A stretch of DNA of 64,000 nucleotides from Bagarius yarrelli (GCA_005784505.1 VCAZ01000003.1:11802305-11866304); one strand, 5' to 3'; shown: positions 1-11,234, numbered from the stretch's first letter. The notes: a model not told the origin generated them from the letters alone. Program-made: numbers and translations.

Positions 1-4
1 TTCC

Positions 5-650
5 ATGAAGACCAGCAAAATCACCAGACAGGTCAGGGGTAAAGTTGTGGAGAAGTTTAAAGCAGGGTTAGGTTATAAAAAAATATCCCAAGCATTGAAC
101 ATCTTCTGTACTGATCAATCCATCATTCAAAAATAGAAAATGTATGCCACAACTGAAAACCTAACAAGACATGGCTGCCCACCTAAACCTAAACTGACAC
201 ACAGAGCAAGGAGAGCACTGGTCAGAGAAGTAGCGAAGACGCCCATGGTCACTTTGAAGAAGCTGCAGAAATCCACAGCTCAGGTGGAAGAATCTATCCA
301 CAGGACAACGATAAGTCGTGTACTCCACAAATTATGGAAGAGTGGCAAGGAAAATGCTATTGTTGAAAGAAAGACATAAGTTGTCCCATTTGCAGTTTGC
401 CACAAGCCATGTAGGGGACACAGCAAACATGTGGAAGAAGGTTCTCTGGTCAGATGAGTCCAAAGTTAAACTTTTTGGCCTAAATGCAAAGCGCCATGTG
501 TGGTGGAAAAGTAACACTGGTCATAACCCTGAACACACCATCCCTGCTGTAAAACATGGTGGTGGCAGCATCATGCTGTGGGGATGCTTTTCTTTAGCAG
601 GGACAGGAAAGCTGGTCAAAGTTCATGGTAAAATAAATAGAGCTAAATAG
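5..650 (+). pseudogene. Tc1-like transposase, 5' and middle part (decayed)
   Basis: The frame opens at 5 with MKTSKITRQVRGKVVEKFKA and GLGYKKISQALNI (paired-type DNA-binding domain). An in-frame TAG lies at 134-136, then MYATTENLTRHGCPPKPKLT continues to TTISRVLHKL. Around 333 the frame shifts and resumes YGRVARKMLLLKERH and VLWSDESKVKLFG, which carries the first catalytic Asp. It runs to GGGSIMLWGCFSLAGTGKLV and stops abruptly after KVHGK at about 650. The second Asp and the Glu are missing. Full members are about 340 aa. It is a dead copy in the common teleost Tc1 family, and its left end is outside the window. Confidence 0.93.
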
Positions 651-1059
651 AAGTAAAGTAGATGCGAGCACAGACCTCACTGATGGTTGATGTATGTGAC
701 CACTGACTCTATGCATACTAGTACATGTTAAACGCTCCTTACAGTGTGAAGGAAGCATCTGTTGTCAATGGCGCTCTGCGACAGACTGCTTCCAGTTTTA
801 GACCTTCCACCAGGAACCAAGGGTTCCATTGATCTAAGGCTCGAATACATCGTTGCAAGACCTTGATTCTGCAGAGACGGTTGCCCCTCTGAGAAAACCA
901 TTTGGTTTTCAGCCGCCACTACAGGGGTCTCATATACAGCATACCCAATGGTATAACGTTGAATGCCGCTACCGAGAAGTCCAGTGGCCTCTGAAACTTC
1001 CTGATAGTTGGTGACTGACCCTCACTTAACTCTCTGATGATCACTAGTATGGACTGCAT
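651..1059. other. Unassigned, relatively GC-rich intronic stretch between two Tc1 pieces
   Basis: Base composition is clearly richer than the AT-rich intron around it. A 63-codon frame on the minus strand (728-919) matches no family I know. It may be an insert between parts of two Tc1 copies. Confidence 0.4.
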
Positions 1060-1358
1060 GTGTAAAAAACTGGTGGCTATCTCCAAGAAATGTTTGACCT
1101 CTGTGATTGCCAACAAGGAATTTGCAACTAAGCACTTAGTCTTGTTTTGCGAAGAGGTCAAATACTTATTTGACTCATTAAAATGCAAATCAAGTAATAG
1201 CTTTTTAAAAATATCTGTTTCTGAATGTTTCTTTGTTGTTTTTTTCTCTATTACTGTTAAAATTTACCTACTAATAAAATTATAGACTGAGCATTTCTTT
1301 GTCATTAGGAAAATGTACAAAATCAGCATGGGATCAAATATTTTTTTCCTTACTGTAC
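1060..1358 (+). mobile_element. Tc1-like element, 3' end only
   Basis: The segment encodes KKLVAISKKCLTSVIANKEF and then ATKH, the usual C-terminus of a second teleost Tc1 family. It is followed by the recurring 3' sequence with GGTCAAATACTTATTTGACTC and a terminal stretch containing GGGATCAAATATTTTTTTCC. The transposase catalytic region is absent. It is a different family from the copy at 5-650. Confidence 0.75.
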
Positions 1359-3454
1359 CTATACCCTGCAGTATTTATACAGCATCTATCACTTTTACCA
1401 GTTCTGGTAAAACAGTAACAGTAAACTCAATAGCAGACTGAATTGAATTTAAAAACCAATACTTTTATATGCAGCCATGGCCCAACTAAAGTTAACTTAA
1501 AATTATTCCTTTATTGCTCAGAAAAAAAAGCTAGCGTGTGACATAAACCATCCTAAATGGAGTCTGTATAATATGGCGCTATAATAAATGAGCAGACATA
1601 ACAGGCCACTTTGCCATGGAAGCTTTGTGGAACTAGAACATATTTTAATTACTCTGTGCTCTTTGATGTACTGTATGAAGTGCCAATACTGGAGGAAAAG
1701 CTAATTCATTAACGCATAACTGTGTACCATTGCTTCTGATTCTTTATGCCTCTCCCTTAGTGAAAAAATTTTAAGTTATTATTACAGTGACATGATTTTC
1801 CATTCTCTTTTTTCTCTAGCTCTATTTTGCCTATTATTTCCATCACAACCAATAATGGAATCACATTTTTTTTCCAAGCTTAATCCATGCAATAATTAAG
1901 CAAAACCCAGCTTCCAAGAGCAGGACTACATCCATAAAACTCCTTTTATTACCTGCAGCCACAGGATAGGGTACTATTTAAACCAACTGAAATGTGAATC
2001 TATAAAAAGTTGATCTTTGAATAGGAAAATAAAAATAGCCTAGATACATCCCTCAGCTGAAAATAGAACAGCCAATCTGCTTTAGTGTTTTAATGTGACT
2101 AAAAGTACATGACCTTTTAATCTTTGTGCTGTCTTGAATAATAAGATATGAACCATTATAGACAGAGAGCACAGTCCTGGTGATAAAATAGGATGAATTG
2201 TATATATCTACAACATAGAAAGCACTGAATCACTGGATCAGGCCCTGTGGCCCAAACACTATTTGTAGCTCATGACGAACCGGTCAGGTGGACCTGTGAT
2301 GAGTTTTATTGTTCTTGGCTATTTTTCAACACTGAACTCTTCCCAGGCTATGCCACAGTCATCAAAGGATTTGTGTAATAGCATTGTGATGACGAAAGCT
2401 GCCACAATAACTATAATATTCTGTAGTAATGTAAAGGGACTGAAAGTATCAGAGTAGCAGAAATACAAAGAGATCTAGTGGCATTTGGAAGTAAGGCAGT
2501 CATTATTTTACAGAATCCTTGTACAGGATCTTATACAGAGCTGTCAGTTAGCATGCAACAAAGCCTAGCCTGGTTTACTGCTGAAAATCCCACCAGTCTT
2601 CAGGCTAATCATGGTTTCATTGGCGTATCATGAGTTTTAACATGTGGTTAATATGAAAAAATCCATGGATCATGGGTAACACCAATTCACACCTCAAGAA
2701 AAAAAAAAATCTAGATTCACCTATTGCATATTTCCAAACACAAGTTTTCATAGGAAGCCACTATAGGCTTATTTATGAAAGTGTTATCCTCATAAGACTA
2801 ATACTAAACATTTATCATTGTTTATCTGTGTTGTGAAAAATTCATATATGCATGCAGATATCATTTCCAGATCTCAATTTTAGTAGAATAATTGAAATTT
2901 CATTGCCACTCTGAATTCTCCACAGCCTCTAAGAAAAAGCTGAGACAGCACTTTCATGTCTGTTTATAAGCTCACAAGCAATTTTGGACTGTTATGAATT
3001 ATTTACTCAGTGTGTGCACTGATTCACTTGCACATTGTTTTTATGGACAAACAAACAACCAGAATAAAAATCAAGCTATGATTAAAAATGCTTGTGACAC
3101 TTTGCTGGACAGCAGCCAAAAGCCAGATGATGTGTTAAGCTCATTGTCCATGCTAAATCTATTAAATAGCTTACCTCATTAACAGACCCATTATAATTTT
3201 GAAAAACAGTTAAATACAAACTAAGATTCCAACTGCCTGCTTGGCCAAGATGAAAAACAATTCCAACAACAAATCCACTGCATGTTACATATTTGCACAA
3301 AATTAGTTACTTTAGTGATACATTTACACCACTATAAAACATGCTATTATTACAAGTAAAGACTGTAACCACCAGTTAAGACATTAGGTCTTATTACTGA
3401 TTGCTGAAACAGTGGTCAAAAAAGTGTAAACAATAATTACTTATAACCGTAGCT
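1359..3454. other. AT-rich intronic sequence of hdac11 intron 7
   Basis: Only short open frames interrupted at random are present. No exon with family similarity and no clear repeat was recognised. The block for the next hdac11 exon was looked for on the minus strand and not seen. Confidence 0.6.
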
Positions 3455-3832
3455 TCTTGTTTCATGTTGGTCCTAGTTACGTTGGCTAGGTTAGCCAGCT
3501 AAGCTAACTTCTGTCATGTTTTGGTTTTTTTACTTCCTGCTTTTTGTCATGTCATTCCCTTTGTCTCTGTGTCCTATTCTCATTGGTTTGTGTTATGTGC
3601 TTTGATTGTCTCAGGTGTGTCTTGTTTAGTTCATAAGTTCTTTGTGTATTTGTAGCCCCTCTGTCTGTCTGGTCTTGGTGGATGATTGTTTGTAAATGTA
3701 ATGGTGTTCCCTGTACCACTGTGTTTTGTATATAGTCATGTTCCTGCTCTAGTGTTTTGTATATAGTCACACTAAATAAACTGCAGTTGGGTTCTCAATC
3801 AGTCTCACCTCAGTGGAGTTTCATTACAATAG
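3455..3832 (+). mobile_element. Solo LTR-like repeat (gypsy type, family 1)
   Basis: The segment has the layout of a teleost Ty3/gypsy LTR: a T-rich 5' part with TCTGTCATGTTTTGG, a central promoter-like part, AATAAACTGCAG as polyadenylation region near 3775, and an end at ...CATTACAA. No internal coding region flanks it. The GGCTAGGTTAGCCAGC block recurs in reverse at 53745-53995, which supports a dispersed family. Boundaries are approximate. Confidence 0.65.
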
Positions 3833-4054
3833 CACGCCACTAAGGAATTTTATAAATTGATTGATAAGGATTTGTTGATAACGCACAGCTCTGATAGCAG
3901 ACCAAGCTATAATTAAAAACACAGCTTTATAATAACACATGTTTGAATGCATTATAAAATCTTTTATAACAGCGCTCACACACAGACTTGCATGGCCAAC
4001 AGTCTTAGTCTGTGGTGGAAGGTGGGAGGTGGCCATAGAAAGCGACGGAGCAGC

Positions 4055-4310
4055 GACGTCCTTGGCGAAGACGGAGACCCCAGCAACGTCTTAGATGAAG
4101 ACGGAGGCCAGAGCAAGGTTATCTGCAAAGCCGAACCCATGACGGAGCCAAGCGGCGGAGGCAGACCCTGGGCAGAGCCAGGCGGTGGAGGCGGACCTTC
4201 GACGGAGCCAGGCGGTGGAGGCGGACCTTCGATGGAGCCAGGCGGCGGAGGCGGACCTTTGACCGAGCCAGGCAATGGAAACAGGGCCCGGGCAGAACCA
4301 GGCTTATACA
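4055..4310. repeat. In-frame 30-bp tandem repeat (10-residue units)
   Basis: Five 30-bp units starting GAGCCAGGCGGTGGAGGCGG lie at 4145-4294, with a partial sixth. Two weaker 10-residue units (SDVLGEDGDP, SNVLDEDGGQ) precede them at about 4055-4115. On the plus strand the open frame (3947-4360) reads EPGGGGGPST-like repeats; the minus strand reads GPPPPPGS-like. The array is strongly GC-rich inside an AT-rich intron. No start context, splice signal or known domain supports a protein, so this is either a minisatellite or a relic of a repetitive coding segment, possibly from the neighbouring LTR element. Confidence 0.75.
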
Positions 4311-4360
4311 TTTCACAAATACATTTTAAATACATAAAAAATAGCTATTGCCTAGATTAG

Positions 4361-4794
4361 TACCTCAAGTTTTGAATTTGAATTAAAAGTTAACCTTGTG
4401 TAATCTATTCTGTTGTACAGAAGCATATAATTAAAGAGGGTCAATTATACATGAACACTCTGACCAAGCATGCAATAAAACAGAGTTACCAAGTGTCCAA
4501 TCTGCTTTTGAACCCTAATAGTGACCAGAGTCTCATATCTACACCTATGAGCTTCCCCCAACCACCATGGTAATTTTTTTTAATGCAGACAGAATCACGT
4601 AGTAAGAGCAGTTTTAAAGCAGCAGCAGAGAGAGAATGAAAACAGGAGAGTCTTACTGTTTGTCTACATAAAGTCTGTGTAAAGGTAGTGATATTAGTGC
4701 TGGTTAGGATGATAGTGTTCATAAAATGCAGTGTACTTAGGTGGTGTATCTTTATTTAAAACAAAGAGATTGTTTATATTTCAGATGAATATAT
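4361..4794. other. Intronic sequence without recognised feature
   Basis: AT-rich sequence with no convincing coding frame or repeat. Confidence 0.5.
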
Positions 4795-4975
4795 ACTGTA
4801 TCACAGGGTCACACACACACCTACACCAATTTTGAACTGTGAAAGAAAACTGAAGTACAAGGAGTAAACCCATGCAAGCACAGAAAGAACGGCCCCTGTC
4901 CGGGAATCAAACCTGGACCTTCTTGCTGTGAGGCAACAGTGCAAACAACTAAGCCACCGTGCTGCCCTGTATGAT
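4795..4975 (-). mobile_element. tRNA-head SINE-like repeat (family C)
   Basis: Read on the minus strand it begins GGGCAGCACGGTGGCTTAG and has the B-box-like GGTTTGATTCCCGG. It continues into the block with TTCTGTGCTTGCATGGGTTT, a very common teleost repeat head. The tRNA-like boxes indicate pol III origin. It is not a functional tRNA, because no closed cloverleaf or acceptor stem is visible. Confidence 0.65.
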
Positions 4976-5081
4976 TATGAGGAACTCAAGACTTTAGCAC
5001 ATGTTAAGGGGTTAAAAAACGGTAAATGTCAGAATGATCATTTCAACTATGAATTACATAATAATTATATGACAATGTTTT

Positions 5082-5595
5082 TTATTCCATTTCATGAGCG
5101 CCATTAAATTTATCCAGCAGAGCGAATAGCGCGGCGGCGCTCATACGCGGTTGCGTGTTACGTTGTTGAGCCTGTACCGCCGCTAACTGAACTTGAACAG
5201 TCTGCAAAGCTTTACCGCGTCTTGCAGACGTGCTACTCCCGCTGGATTGAATGGAGGCAAAGTATTCTGTAATGACGGAGACGGAGATGGATCCATGTTG
5301 CATGAGGAAGCTTTATTAAATAAAGGGGAGGGAAGGAACACAAACATAACACGGGCAAGGGGAGATAACCAAACAAGCAAACCAAAACCATGACGAAAAC
5401 ACAAAAACCAAGAATCAAGAACCGGGCACAGAACACCACAAACAGACAGAGTAACGCTTGGTAGGTAGAAAGTTCAAACAATACTTCGCGCCATGGTAGC
5501 CAAAGCGGCTAACTTATAAAACAGAATAACACGCGAAGAAGCGTTGTACAGAATTCCGGTAATGGCGCCCTCTGGTGGAGGGAGGGCGGAATCGA
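5082..5595 (-). mobile_element. Ty3/gypsy 5' LTR plus start of gag (family 2)
   Basis: On the minus strand the LTR runs from about 5595 to 5296. It starts near GATTCCGCCCTCCCTCCACC and carries TTTAATAAAGCTTCC near its 3' end. Immediately after it, ACATGGATCC starts a gag-like frame (MDPSPSPSLQNTLPPFNPAG) that decays by frameshift into QLAAVQAQQRNTQPRMSAAA at about 5082. No protease or RT follows, so only the 5' end survives. The LTR matches copies at 9892, 41008, 52817 and 61004. Confidence 0.8.
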
Positions 5596-6229
5596 GCCAG
5601 CCGGATCTTTAAGAATAATTTCTACTTTTTTTATTAGCAACATATGTTTACGGTCTGTTTATCTCTCAGGTCTTTTTTACATCCCTAAACAAAAGTAAAA
5701 GTAATTTGTTGCTTACATGGCAACCCCGAATAGTCGAAGCCAGATGAACAGCTTTGGCTCTTTAAGATTCATCCTCAAGTTTTTTAGTTTATTGGGTACC
5801 ATTTTTTACTTGCCATGACTAGCAATGAATCCAGAACATATCTAAGAAGGTTCGTTCCATAGTTTAAAAAATGCTGTACATTTGTCACGATTTTAACCCC
5901 CCCAATTCGGATCTCAACGGTGGATTGCAGACACATCTGGCCCGGCATCACACACTGCACCGTTACTATCACTTCACTTCACTGTGGGAATTTCACCAGG
6001 AGCTAATCTCTTTGTTCGTGTTTCACCACCCTCAGGTAAGTGTCAAGGGGTTCTGGCTGTGCATAAACTCAAGGGAAGCTAGGTGGGCCCTTTTCTTCAC
6101 AAGGTTCAGATTCACAGACTTACTTGTGCAGGTCCAAAAATAACAAAGCTCTGTCCCGGCATTATGACCCCAATCCCAATCACCAGTTCTGTTTCCCCGA
6201 CACTATTCTTGACCCTACGCTGGTGGTGG
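5596..6229. other. Unassigned sequence upstream of the L2 LINE
   Basis: Short open frames occur on both strands with no recognised domain. The right part may contain eroded 5' sequence of the L2 element, but I cannot show it. Confidence 0.4.
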
Positions 6230-6239
6230 CACCCATTCA

Positions 6240-6536
6240 GTGGGACTTAAATCAGTGGTGTTTAAATCAGCGAAGGCGATGTCCGATGTCGTACTATGCT
6301 CTGGCCCCATACCAATGCGACGTGGTGACATAGCTTACAGCAGGTTATGGTCACTAAACCGCTGGATGTCCAGGTGGTGCCCCGAAAACAGTGTGGGCTA
6401 CATTGACAATTGGAAAACTTTTGAGGGCAAAGCTGGCCTGTTAGGACGGGACGGTGTCCATCCCACCCGGAAAGGAGCCGCTCTCCTTTCTTGTAACATA
6501 GCTCATAGTCTTAGAATACGACTAGTTAATCGTTGA
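6240..6536 (+). pseudogene. L2 ORF1 remnant with SGNH/GDSL esterase-like C-terminal block
   Basis: The 98-residue frame contains SGPIPMRRGDIAYSRLWSLN, WCPENSVGYIDNW and GRDGVHPTRKGAALLSCNIA. In zebrafish L2 and CR1-type LINEs ORF1 carries an esterase domain ending in a D-x-x-H motif (here DGVH). The N-terminal part with the GDS serine motif is missing, so the domain cannot be active. It ends with a TGA at 6534-6536, and the ORF2 frame resumes in the same phase about 100 bases later. Confidence 0.75.
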
Positions 6537-6632
6537 CTACCCAGAGCCCAGGCCAAGCAGAAGACCAACTGGCTAATCCGACCGTCTGCTAGCTGCACAG
6601 AGTCGTCACTCAGAATCCATAATATTGAGACT

Positions 6633-7574
6633 GTGTCTGTTCCCCGGGCTAAACAATATAAATATAAAAAAACCCCAAAAGTTCGCTTTAGTAATTTAAT
6701 TAATATAGTTATTCGTAACTCAGAGAATACTGAACACACAGCCTGCACCTCGGATCTGAAGCTAGGATTGTTAAACATTAGATCTCTTACTTCTAAAGCA
6801 CTTATGGTTAATGAAATGATCTCAGATCTGGATTTTGACATTTTATGTTTAACAGAGACATGGACTAAACCGAATGAGTATGTAGCATTAAATGAAGCTA
6901 GCCCTCCAGCTTTCAGCTACATACATCAGCCTCGCCCTAACGGTAGAGGTGGAGGCGTCGCAGTTATCTATAATAATAATCTAACTATCGTACAGAAACA
7001 TGGACGAAATTTTAATTCATTCGAAGCTCTCTACAGTAACCTTACATCTGCAGAGACAAATAATAAGCAGTGTCAGTCGATTCCTCTAGTTCTTATTTAC
7101 AGACCCCCAGGACCGTACTCTGAATTTCTTAGTGAATTTGCAGATTTTCTGTCTAACCTGGTTGTCTCCGTCGATAAAGCGTTAATTGCTGGAGACTTTA
7201 ACATTCATTTTGAAAACTCAGATGACCCGCTGAGAACAGCATGTATGTTTTTACTCGACTCAGTGGGAGTAAATCAGTGTGTAATAGGACCCACTCATAA
7301 AGCAGGTCACACATTAGATTTAATATTATCTTTCGGAATAAGTATAAGTAATATAGTAACAACTCCTCAGTGCGAAATTATTTCTGATCACCATCTTATA
7401 TCGTTTAAAATGCGTCATACTAATAGCGCACATGTAGCGCCGCGCTACCCCGCTTTAAACGTACACTTACATCAACTTCTGCTCAGAGCTTTATTAATTA
7501 TCTTCCAGAATTGTCTTCTGTCATTGGATCGCCGTCTGATCCAACAGAACTCGAGCAGGCGACTGAATATATAG
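6633..7574 (+). pseudogene. L2 ORF2 apurinic-type endonuclease domain
   Basis: The 313-residue open frame has no ATG at its left edge. Motifs include LGLLNIRSLTSKALMVNEMI, FDILCLTETW (metal-binding Glu), RPNGRGGGVAVIY, LIAGDFNIHFEN, GHTLDLILS and ISDHHLISFKM (catalytic SDH). From about 7450 the reading switches frame: the connector continues as INYLPELSSVIGSPSDPTEL in another phase (7511-7987). This copy is not translatable as one protein. Confidence 0.9.
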
Positions 7575-7987
7575 ATGCCACATTCCGCTCTACATTAGAT
7601 AACGTGGCTCCAGTTAAAAGAAAAATAATTAAAGATAAGAAACTCGCTCCATGGTATAATGAACACACACGCTCTTTAAAACAGAGCGCCCGTAAACTAG
7701 AACGTAAATGGCGCCAAACTAGATTGCTGGTTTTCCAGGCAGCATGGAAAGAGGGAATTCTAGCTTATAAAAAAGCTCTTAGTGTAACTAGATCAACGTA
7801 TCTTTCTAACCTTATTGAAAATAATAAAAATAATCCTAGATTTCTATTTGACACCGTCGCAAAATTAACTAGGAATAAGACGACCTCAGAAACCTGCACC
7901 ATAACTGCGTGCAGCAATGAGGATTTCATGAACTTTTTTGATAATAAAATTGCAAACAAACGCTCTAAAACCAGACCTTTCAAATGA
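7511..7987 (+). pseudogene. L2 ORF2 connector between endonuclease and RT
   Basis: The frame reads SVIGSPSDPTELEQATEYID, KLAPWYNEHTRSLKQSARKL and YLSNLIENNKNNPRFLFDTV. It is almost identical to copy E (61608 onward), differing mainly by the deletion at about 7955 that ends this frame early. The part from about 8096 (LDPIPTHFLK-type) is broken by further indels. Confidence 0.85.
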
Positions 7988-8734
7988 TTCTGATGAACAA
8001 CTAACCGCATCAGGTCAGAACTTAGAAAATTTTACTCCTCTGGAAGAGAAAAACCTAATCGCACTCATCTCTTCCATAAAAACCGTCAACTTGTGTGTTA
8101 GATCCTATACCAACACACTTTCTTAAGCAAATTGTACCGGCAGTATCAGAACCCCTGTTGAAAATAGTTAACTCTTCTCTCACAGCAGTGGGTATGTTCC
8201 TAAATATTTTAAATTAGCAGTTATTAAACCTTTAATTAAGAAACCTGACCTCGACCACAATGAGCTGTCAAACTACAGGCCGATATCTAACCTTCCGTTT
8301 ATCTCTAAAATCCTAGAGAAGGTAGATGATGCATCACCAGGGCGCGATCTAGGACGACCCACTTCGCCATAAAGATGTTCCAGCTGCTCTCTAAGGACTA
8401 ATGATTTAAAGTTGTTCACACACACACACAATGTAACCTCATAATCCCTGCTACCTATTTTCACCCAAATGAGGATGGGTTCTCTGTTGAGTCTGGTTCC
8501 TCTCAAGGTTTCTCTTCCTATCTCATCTCAGGGAGTTTTTCCTTGCCACCGTCGCCCCCCCCGGCTTGCTCATCAGGGACAAACTGATTTCTGTTTAATT
8601 CTGTTTCATAATTTCTTCAATTGTAAAGCTGCTTTGTGACAATCACCATTGTAAAAAGCGCTATACAAATAAAACTGAATTGAATTGAATATGTACCCCA
8701 CACTTTACACAACCGAGTCATGTTCTGAGTTCAC

Positions 8735-9891
8735 ATGTCACTGAGTTAAGGTCATCCAGGTGTCAGGAGAACAACAGAACTGTTTCAGAATGCTTACTGT
8801 TGGCCAGGTTATCGTACAGATATTTTTAACTTTGTAAAAAGGTTGCAATGTCAGTGCACAAGCCAAAACTCCTTGACACTTACCTGAGGGTCTCCTGGAA
8901 CCCCTGCCTATCCCGCAAAGACCCTGGTCACATATCTCTGTCGATTTTATCACCGATCTCCCCTGCTCCAATGGGTTGACTACCATTCTAACCATCATAG
9001 ACCAGTTCTCCAAGGCCTGTTTGTCTGGTGCCTCCTAAGGGTCTGCCCGCATTTTTTAACCATGTGTTCAGAAATTTTGCCATACCAGAAGTGTCAGATC
9101 GAGGGCCCCAATTTAAATCCCGGCTGTGGTCTGAGTTTTTGCAAACGTCTAGACATAAACGTCAGCCTGACTTCAGGAGGCATTTAAGATCTTACTGAAC
9201 TAGAGAGCAGGCCAGGTGGAGCAAATTTATTCACTCACTCACTTCTCTACAGGGCTCACTCCCTTTCAATGCATTCTGGGTTACCAACCGCTTATGTTCC
9301 CCTGGTCAGGAGAACCCTCCAATTTTACTGGTAGTTGAAAATGGAAGCAGCGTAACTCCCAGGTTTGGAAGACAGCCCACATAAGGTTGCAGCAGGCCAT
9401 ACGTACACAATGCATCCAGGCGGATCGGAGATGACGCCCACACCCCAACTACCAGCCAGGTCAGTTAGTATGGTTGTCCACTAGAGACTTACGCCTTTGT
9501 TTGCCATGCAAAAAAGTAAGTCCCAAGTATGTGGGCCCATTCAAGATCATTAGACAAATTAACCCTGCTACCTATAGGCTGGAAATTTTCCCATCCCATC
9601 CTACCGCATCTCCTTGTCATTTCATTCAGCGATGGGTAATGAGCCCCAAGTAGCCGAATCTCCAGCACCCCTTGAAATAGAGGGAGCATCTGCATACTGG
9701 GTACATGAACTTCTTGACTCCAGAGGGGTCACCTCGAGTATCTCGTGGACTGGGAAAGGTATGGACTGGAGGAAATAACGTGGGTAAGAACCCGTGATAT
9801 TCTTGATCCCACTCTGTTACAGGAGTATCATGCAGTTCACCCTGATCGCCCAGCTCCTCGACCCAGAGGGTGGCCTAGGAGGAGGGGGAAC
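8735..9891 (+). pseudogene. Ty3/gypsy integrase with chromodomain (3' part of pol, decayed)
   Basis: In shifting frames the segment reads HPGVRRTTELFQ...YCWPGY (integrase zinc-binding), HISVDFITDLPCSNGLTTIL and IIDQFSKAC (first core Asp), VSDRGPQF (second Asp), KYVGPFKIIRQINPATYRLE (GPY/F region). It ends with the chromodomain YLVDWERYGLEEITWVRTRD and ILDPTLLQEYH. Many stops and shifts make it dead. It lies directly before an LTR of the same orientation, as expected for a 3' end. The upstream protease and RT are gone, cut at the L2 copy A tail. Confidence 0.88.
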
Positions 9892-10165
9892 TGCCATGAT
9901 TCTGCCCTCCCACAAGCAGAGGGCACCATCACCTGAGTATTAGCCACCTCTGTGGACTTTCTGTCAGACTTCCTGTTTGGTTACTATATAAGCTAGGCCT
10001 TTTGTTTAGCTTCATGCGAAGTATTGTTCGTTATGCGGCATACCAAGCGTTCACTCTGTGTCTCTGTTTTCCCAGTGTCTGATCTCTGCACGGCTTTTGG
10101 TTTAACGATTTTGTCTAGTGCTTTGGATTTGTTCTCATGGTTTCTTCTGTTACATCTAAATTTTT
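9892..10165 (+). mobile_element. Ty3/gypsy 3' LTR (family 2)
   Basis: It starts TGCCATGATTCTGCCCTCCC directly after the chromodomain frame, with the CAGAGGGC block, a TATATAAG box near 9985 and GCATACCAAGCGTTCACT. It is clearly homologous to 41008-41343. The right end is truncated near a SINE head at about 10180. Confidence 0.82.
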
Positions 10166-10179
10166 GTTATCAGGCTGTT

Positions 10180-10335
10180 TGTTAGTCAGTGGGTACGGTG
10201 TTGGCCTGTCAACTGGATAATTTTGGGTGAGTCCCGATACCAACAAGCTACCACTGCTGAAGCCATTAACCCCCAAGTGCTCAGTTATATACATACTGTA
10301 TATAAAATAAATAAAAATCTAAGTTGCTGTAAATT
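10180..10335 (+). mobile_element. SINE-like repeat with tRNA-like head
   Basis: GTTAGTCAGTGGGTACGGTG is an A-box-like start. It is followed by GGGTGAGTCCC (weak B box), a body with CCCCCAAGTGCTCAGTT and an end near AAGTTGCTGTAAATTAG. It is more diverged than the SINEs at 43479 and 44312, so assignment is tentative. Confidence 0.5.
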
Positions 10336-11234
10336 AGGACTTAGATCTACTGAGCGTAATAATCATACAAAGCTGCTTTCTGACTGACCAGGCAAATGAG
10401 CAACTATATAGCACTGGTTCAGTTTAATGTATAGAAAAGGAAGTTGTGCAAACATACACAAACATCACATTTACTTAATAATCCAAGCACAACCTATTTA
10501 TACCCTTTTCTGTAAAATGTTAGTGTTTTGATTTTTCTTACATTAAAATTATAAAATAAAACAAGAATGCATGCACTATTAGCTAATAAGAAGACCAAAT
10601 CTGTAAGTTAGAAATTGTAAAACTAAAAATGTTTCACCCCATTAAACGTTTTAAGACAAAAAAATTTACACTATGATGTTTTTTGGTAACATTAAAGAAT
10701 GCATTCTTATATGATAATGTTAGGATGAACACTAAATAGACAAAAATATGTGACACTGAACATTAATAGATTTAGTGTCAGAATGCCAACAACATTTCTC
10801 GTTCTCGCTCTCTCTCTCCCCGATTCTCTCTATAAATATTACTCTGGCTTACTGCTAATGAAAGGTTTATATTTTGTTGTATAGCATTTAACATTATATA
10901 GTATAGTATATATTATATTTAATTTATAACTGTTGTCTCTGGGCTTTTCTTCATAACCCTAGTCATGCTTCCGTCATCAATTACTAATTTTTTGAAGCTA
11001 TTAAATTAAGGTTACCTACTCAAAAAAGCTATTTTTACAGATTAGAAGTAGTGGAAATAGGTGAAACCTTTTATTATGGCATCATTTGTTTATATTTTAT
11101 CTTTCACAGAAAAAAACAGTTTACACTGTATGCCCACTGTTTTGCAGACAAAAACATATTGGCTTATTCAGTATTTTAATTCAAAAATACAGAATTAAAA
11201 ATGATTAAAAATAATAATAATTTCTTAAGTTACT
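10336..11234. other. AT-rich intronic sequence
   Basis: No coding frame or repeat is recognised. A short CT-rich run lies near 10801-10825. Confidence 0.5.

Larger units (their letters stand above)
6230..8692 (+). mobile_element. L2-clade LINE, copy A (5'-truncated, internally deleted)
   Basis: The order is: remnant of an esterase-like ORF1, endonuclease, connector, start of RT, then a jump to the 3' UTR and a tail GTGACAATCACCATTGTAAA...ATACAAATAAA followed by TTGAA-type repeats. Frameshifts lie near 7450, and an approximately 16-base deletion near 7955 removes part of NIRQKIH seen in copy E. At about 8325 the RT stops after ISKILEKV and continues directly with 3' UTR sequence (GATGATGCATCACCAGGGCG) that copy E carries at 63968, so the RT core is deleted. 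The element is antisense to hdac11. Confidence 0.93.

Noticed and set aside
3976..4335. Pro-rich GPPPPPGS collagen-like frame on the minus strand
   Set aside because: Opposite-strand reading of the 30-bp repeat; no signal peptide, splice site or collagen Gly-X-Y register.
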